From an uncultured Verrucomicrobiota bacterium (GTDB lineage Bacteria > Verrucomicrobiota > Verrucomicrobiia > Opitutales > Opitutaceae), in assembly GCA_903904685.1 (NCBI GenBank), contig CAIVDS010000047.1, positions 1 to 64,000 of the forward strand: a stretch of DNA of 64,000 bases, read 5' to 3'. Position numbers and translations under genes: made by a program. The notes beneath the pieces were generated by a model. It was not told where the DNA came from and made no database searches. It was given only the letters and a program-made list of their open reading frames with translations. Each line of letters starts with the position of its first letter. Position 1 is the stretch's first letter. Of the stretch, positions 7,695 to 16,487 are shown piece by piece.

Positions 7695-9172
7695 TCAAGC
7701 GATGGCGTGTTTCAAGGCTTTTTCCCAGCGGGCGTAGGCTTCGGAGCAGGGACCGACGAGGGCGGGATTGGGCTCGATGGTCTCAAGGACTTCGAGTCCA
7801 CGGAAGGCTTCTTCGGATGTTTTGAAAATTCCGGCGCCGAGACCGGCGGCGCGGGCGGCACCGGCGGCGCCGTCGGTGCTCACGAGCTCGATGGTAACAC
7901 CGAGCGTCGAGGCGAGCGTCTCGCGGAAGATCGGGCTGAGGAAAAGATTGGCGTTGCCCGCGCGGAGACGCTTCGGCGAGAGGCCGGTGGCCTCCATGCC
8001 TTTGATGCCGTAGCGAAAGGCGAAGGCGATGCCCTCTTGCGCGGCGCGGCAGAGGTGTCCGGGTTTGTGACGGTTGAAATCAAGTCCGAGCCACTGCGCG
8101 CCGACCTGGCGGTTGCCAAGCATGCGCTCGGAGCCGTTGCCAAAGGGAAGCACGGTGAGGCCGTCGCTGCCGGCGGGAACGGCGGCGGCAAGAGCGTTCA
8201 TCTTCTCGTAGGTCATGCCTTCGCCAAGGGTGCGGCGGAGCCAGGCGTTGAGAATGCCAGCGCCGTTGAGGCAGAGGAGCACGCCGAGACGGGGATCGGC
8301 GGCGGCGTGGTTGACGTGGGCGAAGCTGTTGACGCGCTGCTCGACATCGTAGGCGAGTTTGTCGGTGACGCCGTAAACGACGCCGGAGGTGCCGCCGGTC
8401 GCGGCGATGTCGCCGGGCTGAAGGACGTTGAGCGAAAGGCATTGTTGGGCTGGTCGCCGGCGCGGTAGGCGACGGGAATGTCGGCGGGCAAACCGAGGGC
8501 GGAGGCGACGGCAGGGAGCACGGAGGCCTGCATGCCGAAGGTGGGCGTGAGCGCGGGGAGAAGCGCTGAGTCGATGCCCCAGTGCTTGAGAAGGAAATCG
8601 GCAGGGGCGTTTTTGGAAAAATCCCAGAGCGCACCTTCGGAGAGACCGGAGGCCGTGGTGAGGGTTGCGCCGGTCAGCCGCAGGGCAAGGTAGTCGCCCG
8701 GAAGCATGATCTTGCGAATACGGGAGAAATTGGCAGGCTCGTTTTCTTGCACCCAACGGAGTTTCGAGGCGGTGAAATTTCCGGGAGAGTTGAGCAGGCG
8801 GCCGAGGCAGGTCTTGGCGCCGAGATCGGCGAAGGCCTTGGCACCGATGGAGACGGCGCGGCTGTCGCACCAGATGATGGCTGGACGGACGACTTCGTTG
8901 TTCGCATCAACAGTGACGAGACCATGCATCTGATAGGAGATGCCGATGGCGCGGACCTTTCTGGCGTCGGCTTTGGCGAGGACAACACCGATGGCCTTGA
9001 CGGCATGTTCCCACCAGACGACGGGATCCTGCTCGGCCCAGCCGGACTGTGGAGCATTGATCGGCATCTCGGCGGCGGGAGATTGCGCCGAAGAGACGAT
9101 GCGACCGGTGGCGGCATCAAGAAGGGTTGCTTTAACGGCAGAGCTGCCGAGATCGAGGCCGAGAAGAAACAT
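7695..9172 (-). pseudogene. xylB: xylulokinase, interrupted by a one-base frameshift
   Basis: Two overlapping frames together give one FGGY kinase of about 493 residues, the normal length. The N-terminal part starts at 9172 (MFLLGLDLGSSAVKATLLD, the FGGY phosphate-binding start). The C-terminal part continues with ATGGTSGVVYGV. The expected junction is GDQPNNA followed by LSLNVLQPGD; reading it needs one extra G (plus strand) at about 8438-8440, in the GG before CATTG. Everything on both sides is well conserved, so this is a very recent mutation or a sequencing/assembly error. The product would phosphorylate D-xylulose for the pentose phosphate pathway. Confidence 0.88.
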
Positions 9173-9178
9173 GGGGAG

Positions 9179-9191
9179 AATATTCAATATT
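9179..9191. promoter_or_regulatory. AATATT-C-AATATT element upstream of xylB
   Basis: Two copies of the self-complementary hexamer AATATT are separated by one base, 7 nt upstream of the xylB ATG and inside the 79-nt gap between the AraC-type regulator and xylB. It could be an operator or part of a -10 region. It is only a sequence observation; no second copy was found near xylA or abfA. Confidence 0.25.
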
Positions 9192-9251
9192 AACAAATAC
9201 CACCTCACATCACCTTAACAAAAAGACCATAAATTAGCACAATAGCGCCAG

Positions 9252-10154
9252 CTAGGTTTGAAGCCCCGATCGGCGGCGAAACGAAGACGGGGTGCAACCA
9301 CAAACACGACGGAACTGACGGGCAAAATAGTTGCTATCGGCGAAGCCGGTTTCGAGGGCGATTTCGGTGATGCTCAAGTCACTCCCCAGCAGCATGCGTT
9401 GCGCCGCCTCGACACGTAGGCTGATAAGATAATCAATCGGCGACTGGCCGGTGGCCTGACGGAAAATGCGCAGCAAACTGGTGCGCGAAAGATGCGCCAA
9501 CCGCGCCAATCGATCCAGCGTCCATGGTTCGCAAAATCGCTGCTCCACGGTGCTGATCAGTTCGCCAACCCGCAACAGAGCGCGACTCTCGGTAACATCG
9601 CTTTTCTCGTAAAGCCGGGAGAGGAAAACGATCAGCTCGATCAGTAATCCCAGTAAAATGGCCTCGTGGCCCGGCTGGCGAAGATTCGACTCGTGCTCAA
9701 TGCGTGCGGCCAGCAGATCGGCCATGCCCAACTCACTGCGATTAAGCATCAGCCGACTGGAGAACTGGTGCGCTCTGCGGAACGTGGGCTCAAGCACAAA
9801 CAGCGCGCTGTAGCCGGGCATTCGCCGCAAAAGCCCCGTCGGTAATGCCAGGCGTGCGGGGTCATACATCACATTGATAAGCCTCAAGCCCTTGCGCTCA
9901 CGGAAACAATGAATCTGTCTCCCCTGTACAACGAATACACTGCCTGCCGTCACTGGGAACGCCTCGCCTTCGAGTACGTGCAGTCCCCTTCCCCCGCACA
10001 CGATGGCAAGTTCGCAAAAATCGTGGTAGTGATCCACCTCGGTGACATCATGCGGATGCGAAGGACGTCCATCCGGTTCCGTAACCACGCGACGCACGGT
10101 AACAGAAAATCCATCCACGCCGAAATAATCGATACCTTGAGCAAGCAGAGCCAT
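9252..10154 (-). CDS. AraC-family regulator of pentose genes
   Basis: 300 residues. The N-terminal half is a cupin-type sugar-sensing domain (HYHDFCELAIVCGGRG, then VTAGSVFVVQGRQIHCF), as in RhaR/RhaS-type regulators. The C-terminal 100 residues form the double helix-turn-helix: LARLAHLSRTSLLRIFRQATG and LSITEIALETGFADSNYFAR, followed by CTPSSFRR. It precedes xylB and xylA on the same strand and is most simply a xylose- or arabinose-responsive activator of that cluster. The ligand is inferred from context. Confidence 0.88.
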   Translation of the reverse strand: MALLAQGIDYFGVDGFSVTVRRVVTEPDGRPSHPHDVTEVDHYHDFCELAIVCGGRGLHVLEGEAFPVTAGSVFVVQGRQIHCFRERKGLRLINVMYDPARLALPTGLLRRMPGYSALFVLEPTFRRAHQFSSRLMLNRSELGMADLLAARIEHESNLRQPGHEAILLGLLIELIVFLSRLYEKSDVTESRALLRVGELISTVEQRFCEPWTLDRLARLAHLSRTSLLRIFRQATGQSPIDYLISLRVEAAQRMLLGSDLSITEIALETGFADSNYFARQFRRVCGCTPSSFRRRSGLQT

Positions 10155-10240
10155 GTAGGAAAAGATAAAAAACTAGCATTAACGGTCTCACACCTTGGAA
10201 GACAAGAGGCACTTTTTTACAGCTCGTTAAAAGTCCTCGC

Positions 10241-10711
10241 TTGGCGACGAGTCGGCATCTCTATCCGGAAGTTGCAAACTCACATCGGCTGCATTCCTTG
10301 CAGATTGTGTCCGCTTCGCTCGCATTACCCGGCCTCACCGCCCGTCTCGACAAACTGGTCTACCACCACGGAGGCAAGACCCTGCCGCCGGACAAACCTC
10401 ATGCCTTCGTCTATTTCGTGACGTTGCAAAACAACTCCGAACACACGGTCACCCTGCTTGGCCGCAAGTGGATCGTCTATAATGAGGATGGCAACCAACT
10501 CATAATCGAAGGCGACAAGATCGTGGGTGAAACGCCGCGACTCGCTCCCGGCGAACAATTTTCCTACAACAGTTACCACATCACTGGCTGCAACGCGCGC
10601 GGCCATGGCAGCTTTCACGGAGTCGATGATCTGGGACGGCGGGTTCACGTCGTGCTACCGCCATTCCAAATGACAATCCCTCCCGAAGAGGCCGGCCCAT
10701 GCGATGTTTGA
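10241..10711 (+). CDS. apaG: ApaG-domain protein (DUF525)
   Basis: The core (residues about 20-150) carries the ApaG/DUF525 pattern: AFVYFVTLQNNSEHTVTLLG, then KWIVYNEDG, GDKIVGETPRLAPGEQFSY and a C-terminal VVLPPFQMTIP. This is a fibronectin-like beta sandwich of about 125 residues. ApaG was linked to Co/Mg resistance in enterics, but its biochemical role is uncertain. The longest frame starts at TTG 10241; in-frame TTG 10298 and GTG 10307 give lengths closer to the family, so the start is unresolved. It is divergent from the AraC-type gene. Confidence 0.8.
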   Translation: MATSRHLYPEVANSHRLHSLQIVSASLALPGLTARLDKLVYHHGGKTLPPDKPHAFVYFVTLQNNSEHTVTLLGRKWIVYNEDGNQLIIEGDKIVGETPRLAPGEQFSYNSYHITGCNARGHGSFHGVDDLGRRVHVVLPPFQMTIPPEEAGPCDV

Positions 10712-10797
10712 CTTCATTGACGTCGACCGCTCATTTGCACGAACTCAAACTTGCGCTTGCGCCCGCTCATCGCGGGTGTCTGTCTGACCGATTCTAA

Positions 10798-12156
10798 ATG
10801 AAGCTTATTGATCTGAACCGCAATGGCGGTATCGGCGCCAACTCCATGTATTTGAAGATTGGCGACTTAAACATCCTTATCGACTGCGGGCTGAATCCCA
10901 AGCTGGCCGGACGGCTGGCCACGCCGGACCTTGGCCTCTTGAAAGACGTCGATCTCGACCTGATTATAATCACGCATTGCCATCTCGACCACATCGGCAG
11001 TCTGCCGGTCGCGATGCGCCTGCATCCCAACACGCCGGTTCTGATGACGCAGTCCAGCCGCATGCTCATCGAGCGCATGCTGCACAACTCCGCCAACGTG
11101 ATGATGCGACAGAAAGAGGAGGCCAATATCCCCGACTACCCGCTCTTCACCCACGACGAGATCGATCGTTGCGCGCCGCGCATCGTCGGCCTGCCCTTCA
11201 ACCACGTCAAAAAAATCCACGGCAAGAAGGATGAGATCGAGATTATCTTTCATCGCGCCGGCCACGTCGCCGGCGCCGCCGCCGTCGAGATTCATCACAA
11301 GCACCGCCACTTCCTGTTCACCGGCGACGTGCTCTTCGAAAATCAACGCACCCTGCTCGGTGCCCAGTTCCCGTCCGGACACTTCGACACCATTTGCATC
11401 GAGACCACCCGAGGCACCACTGAGCGCCCCATCGGCAAGGAACGCGTGAACGAAGTCTCGCGCCTGACCACCTCGATCAACGACACCATCAAGCGCGGCG
11501 GCTCGTTTTTGCTGCCCGTGTTCGCCCTCGGCCGCATGCAGGAGGTTCTTTCAATTCTCCACGATGCGCGCAAATTCGGGCGCCTTGTCGAATGCCCGAT
11601 CTTTGCCGCCGGCCTGGGCATGGACCTCGCCGACTATTTCGACGAAATCTCCCGCAAGACGAAGGATGTTCAATTCAGCCGCGGCATCATCAAAGACCTC
11701 AAAATTAAGCCAGCTCCGCGCAAACTCATCCCTGGTGAGGATCCAAAACAAAACGCCCTTTACGTTATCAGTTCAGGCATGCTCGTGGAACGGACTCCCA
11801 GCTACACTCTGGCTTCCGGTCTCCTCAGCCATGCGCGCAATACCATAGGCTTCGTGGGCTATTGCGATCCCGATACGCCCGGCGGCCAGTTGCTCCAGGC
11901 GAAGACCGGCGATGATTTCCTTTTCGCTACCGCCAACGTAAAGGCCAAGGTCAACGCCCGCGTCGAACGCTTTGAGCTCAGCGGTCACGCCGACCGAGAA
12001 GAACTGCTGGAGTTCGCAATCCAGACGCAGGCCCGTGCCGTTATTCTCACCCACGGTGATCCCGAAGCCCGCGCTTGGTTCATGGCGCAACTCACCGCCA
12101 AGATGCCCAACGCCAAGATCCTCGACCCGGTGCCATTGAAGACCTATCAGGTCTAA
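10798..12156 (+). CDS. MBL-fold beta-CASP RNA-processing-type nuclease
   Basis: 452 residues. Metallo-beta-lactamase motif ITHCHLDHIGSLP (HxHxDH at about 60-65) with a second conserved His in FHRAGHVAGAAAVEI and Asp in FLFTGDVLF. A beta-CASP insertion follows (FLLPVFALGRMQEVL), and the C-terminal RMMBL motif reads FELSGHADREELLEF and ILTHGDPEA. Such proteins are zinc-dependent RNA 3'-end processing nucleases in archaea and eukaryotes (CPSF73-like), and the bacterial versions are presumed RNases. There is no signal peptide. It ends at a strong convergent terminator. Confidence 0.88.
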   Translation: MKLIDLNRNGGIGANSMYLKIGDLNILIDCGLNPKLAGRLATPDLGLLKDVDLDLIIITHCHLDHIGSLPVAMRLHPNTPVLMTQSSRMLIERMLHNSANVMMRQKEEANIPDYPLFTHDEIDRCAPRIVGLPFNHVKKIHGKKDEIEIIFHRAGHVAGAAAVEIHHKHRHFLFTGDVLFENQRTLLGAQFPSGHFDTICIETTRGTTERPIGKERVNEVSRLTTSINDTIKRGGSFLLPVFALGRMQEVLSILHDARKFGRLVECPIFAAGLGMDLADYFDEISRKTKDVQFSRGIIKDLKIKPAPRKLIPGEDPKQNALYVISSGMLVERTPSYTLASGLLSHARNTIGFVGYCDPDTPGGQLLQAKTGDDFLFATANVKAKVNARVERFELSGHADREELLEFAIQTQARAVILTHGDPEARAWFMAQLTAKMPNAKILDPVPLKTYQV

Positions 12157-12164
12157 GTTTCGAA

Positions 12165-12193
12165 AAGGCGGACGAGGCTCTCTCGTCCGCCTT
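12165..12193. terminator. bidirectional terminator
   Basis: AAGGCGGACGAG (12165-12176) pairs perfectly with CTCGTCCGCCTT (12182-12193) around a 5-nt loop, between two convergent genes. The plus-strand 3' side is only moderately T-rich (ATTTGTG). On the minus strand the stem is followed by TTCG, so the U-tracts are weak, but the stem is long. Confidence 0.75.
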
Positions 12194-12207
12194 ATTTGTG
12201 TTCCCCG

Positions 12208-12765
12208 TCAAGCAACTCCGTCTTGCGCCTTGGCGACGATCGCCGACTCCTGCTCGGCTTTAGGTGCGGGGCCACCCACTAGCACGCTCAATTGTTCTTG
12301 AATGGATATAAAAAACTCAGGGCTGAGCTCACCCGCCGGAACGCGATAAAGCTGTTTCGTCTTAATATGCTCGAAAATATCCCTGTTGCTCTCAGGGTCT
12401 CGTCCCTTGGGTCTCAGGACTCGTTTTCGCTCAAGCATAATGGCTAAAAACTGAACCAGTCGTTCGTTTTCGGGGGCGATTTCGACCGCTGTATCCGCGA
12501 GAGTGAGAAACAGATTTTCGGCTGTCAGCTTGAGTTCACGCTCGGGATTCTCACCTGCCTTGCGGGGCTTGTACGCATGAGTCCAGCTACATGCGATGAA
12601 TCCCTCTGTTGTGAATCCCTCACGAGCGGATGCTAGCACATCATAGCGCATCACTTCCGTGGACGCCTTGCTGCTGACGAGGAAACTGATCACACGGTCA
12701 CCCTCCTGAAAAGCTTGACCGGATACAAAACAAGAGGAGGCCAGCGGCTGAAGATTCAATTCCAT
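12208..12765 (-). CDS. conserved hypothetical protein
   Basis: 185 residues starting MELNLQPLASSCFVSGQ. There is no signal or membrane segment. The central part contains KGRDPESNRDIFEHIKTKQLY and then FISIQEQLSVL, a pattern I associate with uncharacterised proteins of Planctomycetes/Verrucomicrobiota, but I cannot name a Pfam family. The N-terminal four Cys/Trp-containing segments (SSCF, ACSWTH) may form a small zinc-ribbon-like domain. It is divergent from the metallophosphatase, with 59 nt between. Confidence 0.65.
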   Translation of the reverse strand: MELNLQPLASSCFVSGQAFQEGDRVISFLVSSKASTEVMRYDVLASAREGFTTEGFIACSWTHAYKPRKAGENPERELKLTAENLFLTLADTAVEIAPENERLVQFLAIMLERKRVLRPKGRDPESNRDIFEHIKTKQLYRVPAGELSPEFFISIQEQLSVLVGGPAPKAEQESAIVAKAQDGVA

Positions 12766-12824
12766 AGGCTTTCTTGTTTACTTTCATAGGGTGCAGACGC
12801 TAGCAAATTTGCGCACCAGCACGA

Positions 12825-13484
12825 ATGAACGGCCGCCTCATCGCCATCGGCGACATCCACGGGTGTCATCAGGAGTTCTCCGAACTCCTTGAACGCCTAT
12901 CCCTCACCAAGGATGACAGGCTTATTATCCTTGGTGATCTGGTGAATCGCGGCCCTGACAGCGGTCGGGTGATCGACCTCGCCCGACAGCACGATGCCAT
13001 CTCTCTGCTCGGCAACCATGAACTCCGGTTGCTTAATTACCGGCGCACCCACGAGACCAATATCGTTCGGGAAACGGATGCTGATACTTTTTCAAAGCTG
13101 CGCACGGAGGACTGGACTTATCTTGAGGCGATGCCCCTCACCCACTACGTGGAGGAATTGAACACCGTATTTGTGCACGGGGGGTTTCTGCCCACTGAAC
13201 CTTGGCAGCAGCAGCCTGCGTCCATCGTCACCCGCATTCAGGCAATCGATAAAACAGGGCAGCCTTGCAAACGAGCCGAGTCGCCTGATTCGCCTGTTTG
13301 GGCCGATCTGTGGAATGGCCCGCCCTTCGTCGTGTATGGACACACCCCGCGGCCAGAAATCTATAAGCTCAAATGGTCCGTGGGTATCGACACCGCTTGC
13401 GTAATGGGCGGCTATCTTACCGCCTATATCCTACCCGAAAAACGATTCGTGCAGGTCAAGGCCCGCCGACGTTACTTTCCCTGA
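12825..13484 (+). CDS. calcineurin-like (PPP-type) metallophosphatase
   Basis: 219 residues with all phosphoesterase metal-site motifs: GDIHG (D10, H12), GDLVNRGPDS (D38), LLGNHELR (N64, H65, E66), and later VHGGFLP and YGHTP with conserved histidines. The arrangement and length match bacterial serine/threonine protein phosphatases of the PrpA/lambda-phosphatase type, which also cleave diadenosine polyphosphates in some cases. The substrate is unknown. It is followed after 2 nt by the isochorismatase-like gene. Confidence 0.88.
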   Translation: MNGRLIAIGDIHGCHQEFSELLERLSLTKDDRLIILGDLVNRGPDSGRVIDLARQHDAISLLGNHELRLLNYRRTHETNIVRETDADTFSKLRTEDWTYLEAMPLTHYVEELNTVFVHGGFLPTEPWQQQPASIVTRIQAIDKTGQPCKRAESPDSPVWADLWNGPPFVVYGHTPRPEIYKLKWSVGIDTACVMGGYLTAYILPEKRFVQVKARRRYFP

Positions 13485-13486
13485 TC

Positions 13487-14050
13487 ATGCCCACATCCTC
13501 CCATTCATCCGTTGCCGGTGTCTTATTGCTATGCGTGGACCTACAGCCGGTTTTCATCAAGGCTATGGCAGACAGAGATGAATTATTGAAGCGTTGCTCC
13601 TTCGCCATCGAAGTCGCCTCCGGTTTCGGCATGACAGTTATGTTTACCGAGCAGGTTCCACTAAAACTCGGCGGCACTGACGAGAGGTTACTCAAGCTGG
13701 CCAAGGCCCCCATCGTTTATGCCAAGACTACCTTTTCAGCTTTCGAAGATAACGGCATCCATGACGCGTTGCTGGCCCAGAACATCGAACACGTGATCAT
13801 ATGCGGACTGGAAACACCGGTGTGCATCTATCAGACTGCTCTGGGGGCGCTAAATGAGAATATGCAGGTGACCGTGCTAACCGACGCCATCGGTGCCAGA
13901 AGGCCGGATGATGCGGCATCCTGTCTTGCCTCTCTGTCCCGCAGCGGCGTTCATCTGTTGCCGTCCGAGACCGTATTTTATTCGCTACTGCACGACGTGA
14001 AACACCCATTTTTCAAAGATTACACCCGGCTCGTTAAGCATTATGCCTGA
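13487..14050 (+). CDS. isochorismatase-like cysteine hydrolase
   Basis: 187 residues from ATG 13487, two bases after the metallophosphatase stop (the frame extends upstream inside that gene, which I reject). The fold and triad are visible: Asp in LLLCVDLQPVF, Lys in VYAKTTFSAF, and Cys in ICGLETPVCIYQTA. This hydrolase family includes nicotinamidase, isochorismatase and YcaC-like proteins; the sequence is closest in layout to YcaC-type members of unknown substrate. It lies in a tight run with the flanking genes. Confidence 0.83.
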   Translation: MPTSSHSSVAGVLLLCVDLQPVFIKAMADRDELLKRCSFAIEVASGFGMTVMFTEQVPLKLGGTDERLLKLAKAPIVYAKTTFSAFEDNGIHDALLAQNIEHVIICGLETPVCIYQTALGALNENMQVTVLTDAIGARRPDDAASCLASLSRSGVHLLPSETVFYSLLHDVKHPFFKDYTRLVKHYA

Positions 14051-14058
14051 TCAATTCC

Positions 14059-15054
14059 ATGGCCGACGAAATCCCCCTCCTCTCAGTCCGTGAACTAAAA
14101 GCCTTGGAAGAGGCTTCCGGCAAACCGTTCGCCAGTGTGCTGGTCATCAAGAAGCTCGCAGGCAAAACCGCCTCCAACGGAAATCCATTTCTAGTCCTTG
14201 AACTGGGGGATCGCACCGGATCTTTTGGCTGCACGCTGTTCAGCGACGGTGCGGTGTTCGATACCGTCAAGGCGGCGGACGAAGGCGGTGTTCTCCGGGT
14301 CGAAGGCCGTATCGATTATTATCAAGGTCGGTTTTCCCCAAAATTGCTCAAAGTCGTCCCGCTAGCTGAAGAGGAATTGTCCGCCCCTGGACTGATCGAC
14401 AACCTAGTCGAAGTCGCCCCTGAATCGGCCACCGCGCTCTGGGAGGAATTTCAGACCTTCATTGAGTCTATTAAACACGACGAACTGCGCATGACCGTAC
14501 GTGGTGTTTTTGAAGAAATCGGCGACATTTTCCGTTGGAGCCCTGCAGCGGTTTCGATGCACCACGCCTACCGCCACGGCCTGCTGGAACACACCCTCCA
14601 CATGGCCCGTGCCTGCAAGGTACTCCTGCCACTCTACCCGGAGGTGGATGGCGATCTCGCGATGTCGGGAATTCTCCTGCACGACACCGGCAAGACCATC
14701 GAATACGAGGGGACGCTCGCCACCAAGCGCAGTCGACGTGGCCTTCTCCAGGGGCATGTGGTGCTGGGCTATCAACTCGCCCGCAAGCACGGCATCAAGG
14801 CCCGGCTCGATGCCGAATACCTCGAACGATTGGAACACATCATTCTCAGCCACCAAGGCGAGCCCGAGTGGGGCGCAGCCGTTTATGCCGCCACGCCCGA
14901 AGGCGTCTTTGTTTCCATGATTGATAATCTGGACGCAAAAATGGGCATGGTGCAACGAGCCCTGCGGCAGGCCAACAAGCACGATGAATTCTCAGAACGC
15001 CTTCCCGGGTTGAATACCTCGCTTTTGACCAAGCCACTTGGGAAACATGACTGA
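14059..15054 (+). CDS. YhaM-like 3'-5' exoribonuclease (OB fold + HD domain)
   Basis: 331 residues. An N-terminal OB-fold nucleic-acid-binding domain (about 18-105; KKLAGKTASNGNPFLVLEL, VEGRIDYYQGRFSPKLLKV) is followed by an HD domain with MHHAYRHGLLEHTLHMAR (about 168-184) and ILLHDTGKTIEYE (HD at 208-209). This is the architecture of YhaM/CBF1, which degrades RNA or single-stranded DNA 3' to 5' with Mn/Co. It starts 8 nt after the isochorismatase-like gene and ends at a convergent terminator. Confidence 0.88.
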   Translation: MADEIPLLSVRELKALEEASGKPFASVLVIKKLAGKTASNGNPFLVLELGDRTGSFGCTLFSDGAVFDTVKAADEGGVLRVEGRIDYYQGRFSPKLLKVVPLAEEELSAPGLIDNLVEVAPESATALWEEFQTFIESIKHDELRMTVRGVFEEIGDIFRWSPAAVSMHHAYRHGLLEHTLHMARACKVLLPLYPEVDGDLAMSGILLHDTGKTIEYEGTLATKRSRRGLLQGHVVLGYQLARKHGIKARLDAEYLERLEHIILSHQGEPEWGAAVYAATPEGVFVSMIDNLDAKMGMVQRALRQANKHDEFSERLPGLNTSLLTKPLGKHD

Positions 15055-15066
15055 TTAAAAAATAGC

Positions 15067-15095
15067 AAAGCGGAGGCGTTCAGGCCTCAGCTTTT
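15067..15095. terminator. terminator between convergent yhaM-like gene and pilC
   Basis: AAAGCGGAGGC (15067-15077) pairs with GCCTCAGCTTT (15084-15094) with one G-A mismatch and a short loop. It lies in the 65-nt gap between the two convergent genes and could serve both, with A/T runs on each side. Confidence 0.6.
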
Positions 15096-15119
15096 CCCCC
15101 CGGCCAAATTTCTCCATTT

Positions 15120-16415
15120 TCAGCTGAGACTTTGAATGATTCTGATGATGGGCAGGAATAGCGCGATAACGATGGTGCCAACTACCACAGCCATGAACAC
15201 GATCATGATCGGCTCGATGATGGAGGTCAGGGCCGCGACGGAGTTGTCAACTTCCTCGTCATAGGTATCGGCCACGCGGTTCAACATTTCTGGAAGAGCA
15301 CCGGTTTCCTCGCCGACCTCGATCATGGATGTCACCATCGTTGGAAATACATTGGTCGAGTCCAACGGGCGGGCGACATTATCACCCTCCTTGACGCGAT
15401 CATGAACGATATTCAAGGCATCCGCAACGTGAACATTACCCGACGTATCACGGGTGATCAATAGCGCCTGCAGAATGGGAACGCCAGACGAGAGAAGTGT
15501 GCCTAGAGTGCGCGTAAAACGACTGATCGACGCCTTCAAGAACAAGGGGCCCAGCGCGGGAGCATGCAGGAAAAGCCAATCCACCACACGGGTTCCCTGC
15601 CGCGTCTTGTGATAGACCTTGAAGGCAAAATAGAGCACAGTCCCGATACCAATGGTGATAACGATATGGTTTTTAATGAAATTACTCACGTTCAAGACGG
15701 CCTGAGTGAGGAGAGGCAGGCTCTGCCCCTTAAGCATACCGGTGAAGATTTCCTGAAATTTTGGAATAACAAATACCATGAGCGCACTGACGATGGCGAC
15801 AGCCACGCAGAGAATGATGACCGGATACATCATAGCGGACTTCACCTTTCCCTTGATTTTCTCGGCCTTTTCCATGAACCGGGCGAGACGCTCAAGCACG
15901 GTGCCAAGCACGCCGCCAGCTTCACCAGCCTTCACCATATTCACGTAGAGTCGATCGAAAACCTTGGGATGCTGCAACAGGCCGTCAGAGAAATTACCAC
16001 CGGAGCGAATGCTTTCGACCAAGGATTCAATGATCTCCTTAAAAGCGGGATTTTTCTCTTGGCGTCCCAGAGTCTCTAGACTGCGCATGATGGGCAGACC
16101 GGCATTGACGAGGGTGGCGAGTTGACGGGTAAAAACGGTAAGACCGGCGGTGTTGATAACTTTCCCAAAGGTCATCCCCTTACTCTTTTTCTTGGCGTGA
16201 AGAGGCGCGGCTGTCCCCAAAGAGGATGATACGTCTGATTTCTTTTTGGTCGGCAAGCCCTGCCTCGGGGTAGCTCCATCGGCGGCGAGGGCGGTGGGGA
16301 TGAGTCCCATGGCCTTTAGATCGGCGGAAGCCTGTTCCGAGGAAACGCTGTCAATAGAACCTTTTTTTTCTTTGCCTGATGATGACTCGATGGCGCTGTA
16401 ATTAAACTTGGGCAT
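15120..16415 (-). CDS. pilC: type IV pilus inner-membrane platform protein PilC
   Basis: 431 residues from ATG 16415 (MPKFNYSAIESSSG, the typical GspF/PilC start); the frame opens nine codons earlier at a TTG. Two GspF domains follow: FTRQLATLVNAGLPIMRSLE and ANAGEAG-type VKAGEAGGVLGTVLERL in the first, and ISRFTRTLGTLLSSGVPILQ and MIEVGEETGALPEML in the second, with three membrane segments. PilC forms the platform on which the PilB/PilT motors act. It is the last gene of a six-gene minus-strand run. Confidence 0.93.
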   Translation of the reverse strand: MPKFNYSAIESSSGKEKKGSIDSVSSEQASADLKAMGLIPTALAADGATPRQGLPTKKKSDVSSSLGTAAPLHAKKKSKGMTFGKVINTAGLTVFTRQLATLVNAGLPIMRSLETLGRQEKNPAFKEIIESLVESIRSGGNFSDGLLQHPKVFDRLYVNMVKAGEAGGVLGTVLERLARFMEKAEKIKGKVKSAMMYPVIILCVAVAIVSALMVFVIPKFQEIFTGMLKGQSLPLLTQAVLNVSNFIKNHIVITIGIGTVLYFAFKVYHKTRQGTRVVDWLFLHAPALGPLFLKASISRFTRTLGTLLSSGVPILQALLITRDTSGNVHVADALNIVHDRVKEGDNVARPLDSTNVFPTMVTSMIEVGEETGALPEMLNRVADTYDEEVDNSVAALTSIIEPIMIVFMAVVVGTIVIALFLPIIRIIQSLS

Positions 16416-16487
16416 AGGGGATGAGAGTTTTAGTTTTTTCAAATAAGCTTATTCTACGAGTCGACAGGGCAAAATAAATAATCGACC

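Noticed and set aside
6310-7737. 475-residue plus-strand ORF
   Set aside because: Antisense to xylA and the end of xylB; Gly/Val/Glu-rich, no domain.
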